A DNA stretch of 64,000 nucleotides, from contig CAJTZE010000005.1 of assembly GCA_910584265.1 (NCBI GenBank), forward strand, positions 23,634-87,633, in the 5' to 3' direction. Position 1 is the first letter of the stretch, and the number at the start of each line of letters is the position of its first letter. This document shows, in pieces, positions 59,255 through 64,000 of the stretch. A program made the translations under genes and the position numbers. The stretch is from an uncultured Dorea sp. (GTDB lineage: Bacteria > Bacillota > Clostridia > Lachnospirales > Lachnospiraceae). The notes beneath the pieces were generated by a model. It saw only the letters and a program-made list of their open reading frames with translations. It was not told the DNA's origin and did not search any database.

Positions 59255-62098
59255 TTACTTTTCCAGCATGGTTTTAATATATTTCCCCGTGTAGGAAACC
59301 GGACTTCCTGCAACCTCCTCAGGCATCCCCTGTGCAATCACGGTTCCTCCTCTGTCCCCTCCTTCCGGTCCGATATCTATGATATAATCTGCTGTTTTGA
59401 TCACATCCAGATTATGTTCGATCACGATAACCGTATTGCCGTCGGAAGCCAGACGCTTCAAAATCTCCGTAAGCTTATGCACATCTGCAAAATGCAGTCC
59501 GGTCGTCGGCTCATCCAGAATGTAGACTGTCTTTCCAGTGCTCCGCTTACTCAGCTCAGCCGCCAGCTTAATCCGTTGTGCCTCGCCGCCGGACAGAGTG
59601 GTAGACGGCTGACCCAGCTTCAGATAAGACAATCCCACGTCATAAAGGGTCTCGATCTTTCTGCGGATTGAAGGAACATTTTCAAAAAATCCCAGTGCTT
59701 CCTCCACCGTCATATCCAGCACATCATAAATATTCTTTCCTTTATAATGAACCTCCAGCGTCTCTCTGTTATAACGCTTTCCTCCGCAGACCTCACAGGG
59801 GACGTACACATCCGGAAGGAAATGCATCTCAATCTTAATTATACCGTCGCCCGAGCAGGCCTCGCAGCGTCCGCCCTTCACATTAAAGCTGAAACGTCCC
59901 TTCTTATATCCCCGTTCTTTGGCATCCTGGGTTGCCGCAAACAAATCCCGGATCAGGTCAAATACTCCGGTATAGGTTGCCGGATTGGAACGGGGCGTCC
60001 GCCCGATGGGCGACTGATCGATACTTATCACCTTGTCCAGCTGCCCGGCACCTTCAATTCTTTTATGCTTCCCCGGAATCGTCCTTGCCCGGTTCAGCTT
60101 CTTCGCCAGATATTTATAAAGTATTTCATTAACCAAAGAACTTTTCCCGGAGCCTGACACTCCGGTTACACAGGTCATCACCCCAAGAGGAAACTCCACG
60201 TCAATATTCTTCAGGTTATTCTCTCCGGCGCCAATTACCTTCAGCCATCCGGAAGGTTTCCTTCTCTCTTCCGGGACTGGTATGCGTATTCTTCCGCTTA
60301 AATATGCACCCGTAATAGACTTCTTACATTTCATGATCTCCGCTGCGGTTCCCTCGGCGATCACCTCGCCGCCATGCTCTCCGGCGCCGGGACCGATATC
60401 CACAATATGATCCGCCGCAAACATCGTATCCTCGTCATGCTCTACCACGATCACGGTATTTCCCAAATCCCGCAGATGCTTCAGCGTTCCCAGCAGTTTA
60501 TCGTTATCCCTCTGATGCAGGCCGATGCTCGGCTCATCCAGAATATAAGCCACTCCCACAAGGCCGGAGCCGATCTGAGTAGCCAGACGGATCCTCTGTG
60601 CCTCACCGCCGGACAGAGAGCCTGTGGCTCTTGACAAAGTCAGATAATCCAGTCCCACATCCAAAAGGAATTTCAGTCTCGCATGAATCTCTTTCAAAAT
60701 CTGCGCGCCGATCAGCTGCTGCTGTTTTGTCAGCTCCAAGCCTGTCAGAAAATCCATCAGCTTCTCTATGGAAAATGCGGTTATCTCCGCAATATTCTTA
60801 TCCCCTATGGTAACCGCAAGAGCCCCCGGCTTTAGGCGCTGTCCCTTACAAGCGCGGCAGGGGATAATACGCATAAACTCTTCAAATTCTGCCTTGGATG
60901 ACTCAGAATAAGTCTCCTTATATCTCCGCTCCACATTCTTAAGGATTCCCTCAAAAGCAATATCATAAAAGCCCTCTCCCCGCTGGCCGAAATAATGAAC
61001 CTTAACCTTCCGCCCGTTTGTTCCATGGATTAATATATCATGGATTTCCTGCGGATATTCTTCAAAAGGCGTATCCAGAGAAAAATGATATTCCTCACAC
61101 AGCGCATCCAGAACCGCCCTTGTAAAGCTGCCCTTTTTACTGGCCGACTGCCAGCCTATTACCGTGATTGCTCCTTGATTAATGCTGAGACTTTTATCCG
61201 GTATGATCAAATTCTCATCAAACTCCATTTTATAGCCCAGGCCAAAGCACTCCGGGCAGGCTCCAAAAGGATTATTAAAGGAGAAGCTTCTGGGCTCGAT
61301 TTCCTCAATACTGATCCCGCAGTCCGGGCAGGAAAAGCTCTGGCTGAAATTCACCGGCTCACCGCCGATTACATCCACCGTCATCAGTCCCTCTGCCAAA
61401 TGGAGAACATTTTCGATGGAGTCCGTCAGGCGCTTCTTGATGCCCGGCTTTACCACCAGACGGTCCACAATAATCTCTATATTATGTTTGATATTCTTGT
61501 CCAATTTAATCTCTTCGGATAATTCGTATAAATTACCGTCAATCCGCACACGGACATAGCCGCTCTTTTTCGCACGTTCCAGAAGCTTAACATGAGTTCC
61601 CTTCCGCCCCCTCACAACAGGTGCAAGAAGCTGGATTCTGGTTCCCTGCTCCATCTCAAGGATCTGGTCTACCATCTGATCCACCGTCTGACGCTTAATC
61701 TCCTTCCCGCATTTCGGACAATGGGGAATACCGATCCTGGCATACAGCAGACGGAAATAATCGTAGATCTCGGTTACTGTTCCCACCGTAGAACGGGGAT
61801 TCCGGTTGGTTGACTTCTGGTCAATGGAAATTGCCGGAGAAAGTCCTTCTATACTCTCCACATTCGGTTTCTCCATCTGTCCCAGAAACTGTCTTGCATA
61901 GGAAGACAGCGACTCCATATAACGGCGCTGACCTTCCGCATAAATTGTATCAAATGCCAGAGAAGACTTTCCAGAACCGGACAATCCTGTCAATACGACC
62001 AGTTCCTCCCTCGGAATGTCCAAACTGATATTCTTTAGATTATGCTCATTGGCTCCTCTGATTCTAATATAGTTTTTATTTTTTTTCTTTCCAGCCAT
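59255..62098 (-). CDS. uvrA: Excinuclease ABC subunit A
   Basis: 947 residues, full length. Damage-recognition ATPase of nucleotide excision repair. First Walker A GLSGSGKSS at 38-46, zinc cysteines CPDCG...CPEC near 256-290, ABC signature SLSGGEAQRIRLATQ, second Walker A GVSGSGKSS near 650, second zinc module CEACSGDG...CEVCGG near 745-775, and TLSGGEAQRIKLAAE. ATG with AAGGAG upstream, 10 nt after uvrB. Confidence 0.98.
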   Translation of the reverse strand: MAGKKKNKNYIRIRGANEHNLKNISLDIPREELVVLTGLSGSGKSSLAFDTIYAEGQRRYMESLSSYARQFLGQMEKPNVESIEGLSPAISIDQKSTNRNPRSTVGTVTEIYDYFRLLYARIGIPHCPKCGKEIKRQTVDQMVDQILEMEQGTRIQLLAPVVRGRKGTHVKLLERAKKSGYVRVRIDGNLYELSEEIKLDKNIKHNIEIIVDRLVVKPGIKKRLTDSIENVLHLAEGLMTVDVIGGEPVNFSQSFSCPDCGISIEEIEPRSFSFNNPFGACPECFGLGYKMEFDENLIIPDKSLSINQGAITVIGWQSASKKGSFTRAVLDALCEEYHFSLDTPFEEYPQEIHDILIHGTNGRKVKVHYFGQRGEGFYDIAFEGILKNVERRYKETYSESSKAEFEEFMRIIPCRACKGQRLKPGALAVTIGDKNIAEITAFSIEKLMDFLTGLELTKQQQLIGAQILKEIHARLKFLLDVGLDYLTLSRATGSLSGGEAQRIRLATQIGSGLVGVAYILDEPSIGLHQRDNDKLLGTLKHLRDLGNTVIVVEHDEDTMFAADHIVDIGPGAGEHGGEVIAEGTAAEIMKCKKSITGAYLSGRIRIPVPEERRKPSGWLKVIGAGENNLKNIDVEFPLGVMTCVTGVSGSGKSSLVNEILYKYLAKKLNRARTIPGKHKRIEGAGQLDKVISIDQSPIGRTPRSNPATYTGVFDLIRDLFAATQDAKERGYKKGRFSFNVKGGRCEACSGDGIIKIEMHFLPDVYVPCEVCGGKRYNRETLEVHYKGKNIYDVLDMTVEEALGFFENVPSIRRKIETLYDVGLSYLKLGQPSTTLSGGEAQRIKLAAELSKRSTGKTVYILDEPTTGLHFADVHKLTEILKRLASDGNTVIVIEHNLDVIKTADYIIDIGPEGGDRGGTVIAQGMPEEVAGSPVSYTGKYIKTMLEK

Positions 62099-62108
62099 AC
62101 TATTCTCC

Positions 62109-64000
62109 TTACATATCCTGTAGCTGCTTCTTCAGCTCGGTCATCTTGTCGCGTAGCTCTGCCGCCGTCTCGAAATTCAGCTCTGCCGCCGCCTTCTTCA
62201 TCCGTTTTGTCACATCTCCGATCAGCTTCTCCAGCTCTTCCCTGCTCATGGATTCCGGATCCTTCTCGATCCTCATCTCCTCTGCTGCCGCTTTCTTGGA
62301 AATACTGATCAAATCTCTTACCGCCTTATGAATTGACTGCGGCGTAATGTGGTGCTCTTTGTTGTACTTCATCTGAATCTCGCGGCGTCGTTTCGTCTCG
62401 TCTATTGCCTGCCGCATAGAATCCGTTATCATATCTGCATACATAATAACATGACCTTCTGCATTTCTTGCCGCCCGGCCTATCGTCTGGATCAGCGAAG
62501 TAGTAGAACGGAGAAATCCTTCCTTGTCAGCATCCAGGATCACAACCAGCGAAATCTCAGGAATATCCAGTCCCTCTCTTAACAGGTTAATTCCCACCAG
62601 AACGTCAAACACATCCAGACGCATATCCCGGACAATCTCTGCCCGCTCCAGCGTATCAATATCGGAATGAAGATATTTCACACGGATACCAAGCTCCCTC
62701 ATATAATCCGTCAGATCCTCTGCCATCCGCTTCGTCAAAGTCGTAATCAGAATCTTGTTCTTCTTCGCAGTCTCTTTGTTCACTTCCCCGATCAGATCAT
62801 CGATCTGACCCTCCACCGGACGCACATCAATCTCCGGATCCAGAAGCCCCGTAGGCCGGATTACCTGCTCCGTGCGCAGAAGCTCATTGCGCTCCTCATA
62901 CGGTCCCGGCGTAGCAGAAACAAACAACACCTGAGCCAGTTTACCCTCAAACTCCTCAAAGCTTAACGGCCGGTTATCCAACGCTGACGGCAGCCTGAAC
63001 CCATACTCTACCAGCGTCCTCTTCCGGGACTGATCCCCATGATACATACCACCCACCTGAGGCACCGTCATATGCGACTCATCAATCATCAAGATAAAAT
63101 CATCCGGGAAATAGTCAATCAGCGTATGCGGCGGCTGACCCGGCGCAAGGCCGGTCAGATGTCTGGAATAATTCTCAATTCCGGAACAAAATCCGGTCTC
63201 CCGCATCATCTCAATATCAAAATTTGTTCTCTCTGAAATCCTCTGTGCTTCTAACAGCTTGTCCTCTCTCTTAAAATACCGGATCTGCCGCTCCAATTCC
63301 TGCTCAATTTCTCTGATCGCCCGTTCCATATTCTCCTTGGAAACCACATAATGGGATGCAGGGAATATAGCAATATGGTTCAGATCACGCTTGATCTCTC
63401 CTGTCAGCACATCTACCTCAGTAATCCGCTCCACCTCATCTCCAAAAAACTCTATGCGGACAGCCTCTTCCCCGGAACCTGCCGGAAATATCTCCAGAAC
63501 ATCTCCTCTCGCCCGGAAAGTTCCCCGGTGGAAATCCATCTCATTACGGTCATACTGAATATCAATCAGCTTACGGATCACCTCATCCCGGTCTCTCTCC
63601 ATACCGGGGCGCAGGGAAATTACCATCTCCTGATAGTCAATGGGCGAACCAAGCCCGTAGATACAGGACACGCTAGCCACAATGATAACGTCCCTCCGTT
63701 CGGAAAGAGCGGCTGTGGCCGAATGGCGGAGCTTGTCAATCTCATCGTTAATTGCCGAGTCCTTGGCAATGTACGTATCTGAAGATGGGACGTAAGCTTC
63801 CGGCTGGTAGTAATCATAGTAGGAGACAAAATACTCAACGGCATTATTCGGAAAATACTCTTTAAACTCTCCATAGAGCTGCGCGGCCAGCGTCTTATTG
63901 TGTGCTATGATCAGAGTCGGCTTGTTCAATTGCTGTATCACATTGGCCATCGTAAAGGTCTTCCCAGACCCCGTAACCCCTAGTAAAGTCTGGCATTGGT
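62109..64000 (-). CDS. uvrB: Excinuclease ABC subunit B (start lies beyond window)
   Basis: About 630 residues visible; the first 30 or so codons are off the right edge. The Walker A motif LLGVTGSGKTFTMANVI is read at the very end, followed by IAHNKTLAAQLYGEF, YVSYYDYYQPEAY (the beta hairpin), the SDTYIAKDSAINDEID strand, LIDYFPDDFILMIDESH, the ARNAEGHVIMYAD helicase motif and the C-terminal UVR domain that binds UvrC. It forms an operon with uvrA. Confidence 0.98.
   Translation of the reverse strand, partial: QCQTLLGVTGSGKTFTMANVIQQLNKPTLIIAHNKTLAAQLYGEFKEYFPNNAVEYFVSYYDYYQPEAYVPSSDTYIAKDSAINDEIDKLRHSATAALSERRDVIIVASVSCIYGLGSPIDYQEMVISLRPGMERDRDEVIRKLIDIQYDRNEMDFHRGTFRARGDVLEIFPAGSGEEAVRIEFFGDEVERITEVDVLTGEIKRDLNHIAIFPASHYVVSKENMERAIREIEQELERQIRYFKREDKLLEAQRISERTNFDIEMMRETGFCSGIENYSRHLTGLAPGQPPHTLIDYFPDDFILMIDESHMTVPQVGGMYHGDQSRKRTLVEYGFRLPSALDNRPLSFEEFEGKLAQVLFVSATPGPYEERNELLRTEQVIRPTGLLDPEIDVRPVEGQIDDLIGEVNKETAKKNKILITTLTKRMAEDLTDYMRELGIRVKYLHSDIDTLERAEIVRDMRLDVFDVLVGINLLREGLDIPEISLVVILDADKEGFLRSTTSLIQTIGRAARNAEGHVIMYADMITDSMRQAIDETKRRREIQMKYNKEHHITPQSIHKAVRDLISISKKAAAEEMRIEKDPESMSREELEKLIGDVTKRMKKAAAELNFETAAELRDKMTELKKQLQDM

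Overview
The window looks like a chromosomal segment of a low-to-mid GC, monoderm anaerobe of the Clostridia, most likely a Lachnospiraceae member. The evidence is the gene content (RecD2, ComF, CdaA/CdaR, LCP proteins, many LytTR- and SH3-type proteins), AAGGAG-type ribosome sites, frequent TTG/GTG starts and clear sigma-A promoters. No tRNA, rRNA, CRISPR array or intact insertion sequence was seen. Species cannot be named from the sequence alone.

Layout: (1) 1-592, the N-terminal part of glmS. (2) 0.6-48.0 kb, a very large cell-surface polysaccharide locus, mostly on the minus strand. From right to left in transcription order it holds: a gtrA-led operon (48.0-38.2 kb) with a CDP-3,6-dideoxyhexose pathway (rfbF, rfbH, rfbG, an RmlC-like epimerase and a reductase), glycosyltransferases, a GT-C-like membrane protein and an OpgB/LtaS-like phosphoglycerol transferase; an isolated plus-strand GtrB-like transferase; a GtrII-like protein and an acyltransferase; rfbD / an NAD-dependent epimerase / rfbB; three secreted proteins (NlpC/P60, L,D-transpeptidase, M6 metalloprotease) that share one repeat module; a GT2; a plus-strand polysaccharide pyruvyl transferase fused to an F420-hydrogenase-beta-like iron-sulfur protein; then rfbA, rfbC, a two-component ABC polysaccharide exporter, a giant amidase/glucosaminidase, an RgpF-like protein and two GT2s; and finally an initiating sugar-phosphate transferase, an LCP ligase, a GT2, a second LCP ligase and a cohesin-like membrane protein. 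(3) 48.0-49.1 kb, a 0.66 kb non-coding gap holding the operon promoter and a probable decayed regulator, followed by a divergent LytTR regulator. (4) 49.2-64 kb, housekeeping: SH3 protein, nucleotidyltransferase, HPr, cdaR-cdaA (c-di-AMP), two membrane proteins, comF, recD2, mreB, uvrA and partial uvrB.

Working model (inference): dTDP-L-rhamnose made by RfbABCD feeds GT2/RgpF-type enzymes that build a rhamnose-rich backbone on a lipid carrier started by the WcaJ-like transferase. The TagGH/Wzm-Wzt-like ABC transporter exports it and the LCP proteins attach it to peptidoglycan. GtrA/GtrB/GtrII-like proteins, the GT-C-like protein and the phosphoglycerol transferase would decorate it outside the membrane, resembling the logic of streptococcal rhamnose polysaccharides. 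The CDP pathway would supply a 3,6-dideoxyhexose side group, with CDP-ascarylose the best-fitting product. The repeat-bearing secreted hydrolases and transpeptidase encoded inside the locus probably act on the wall carrying this polymer.
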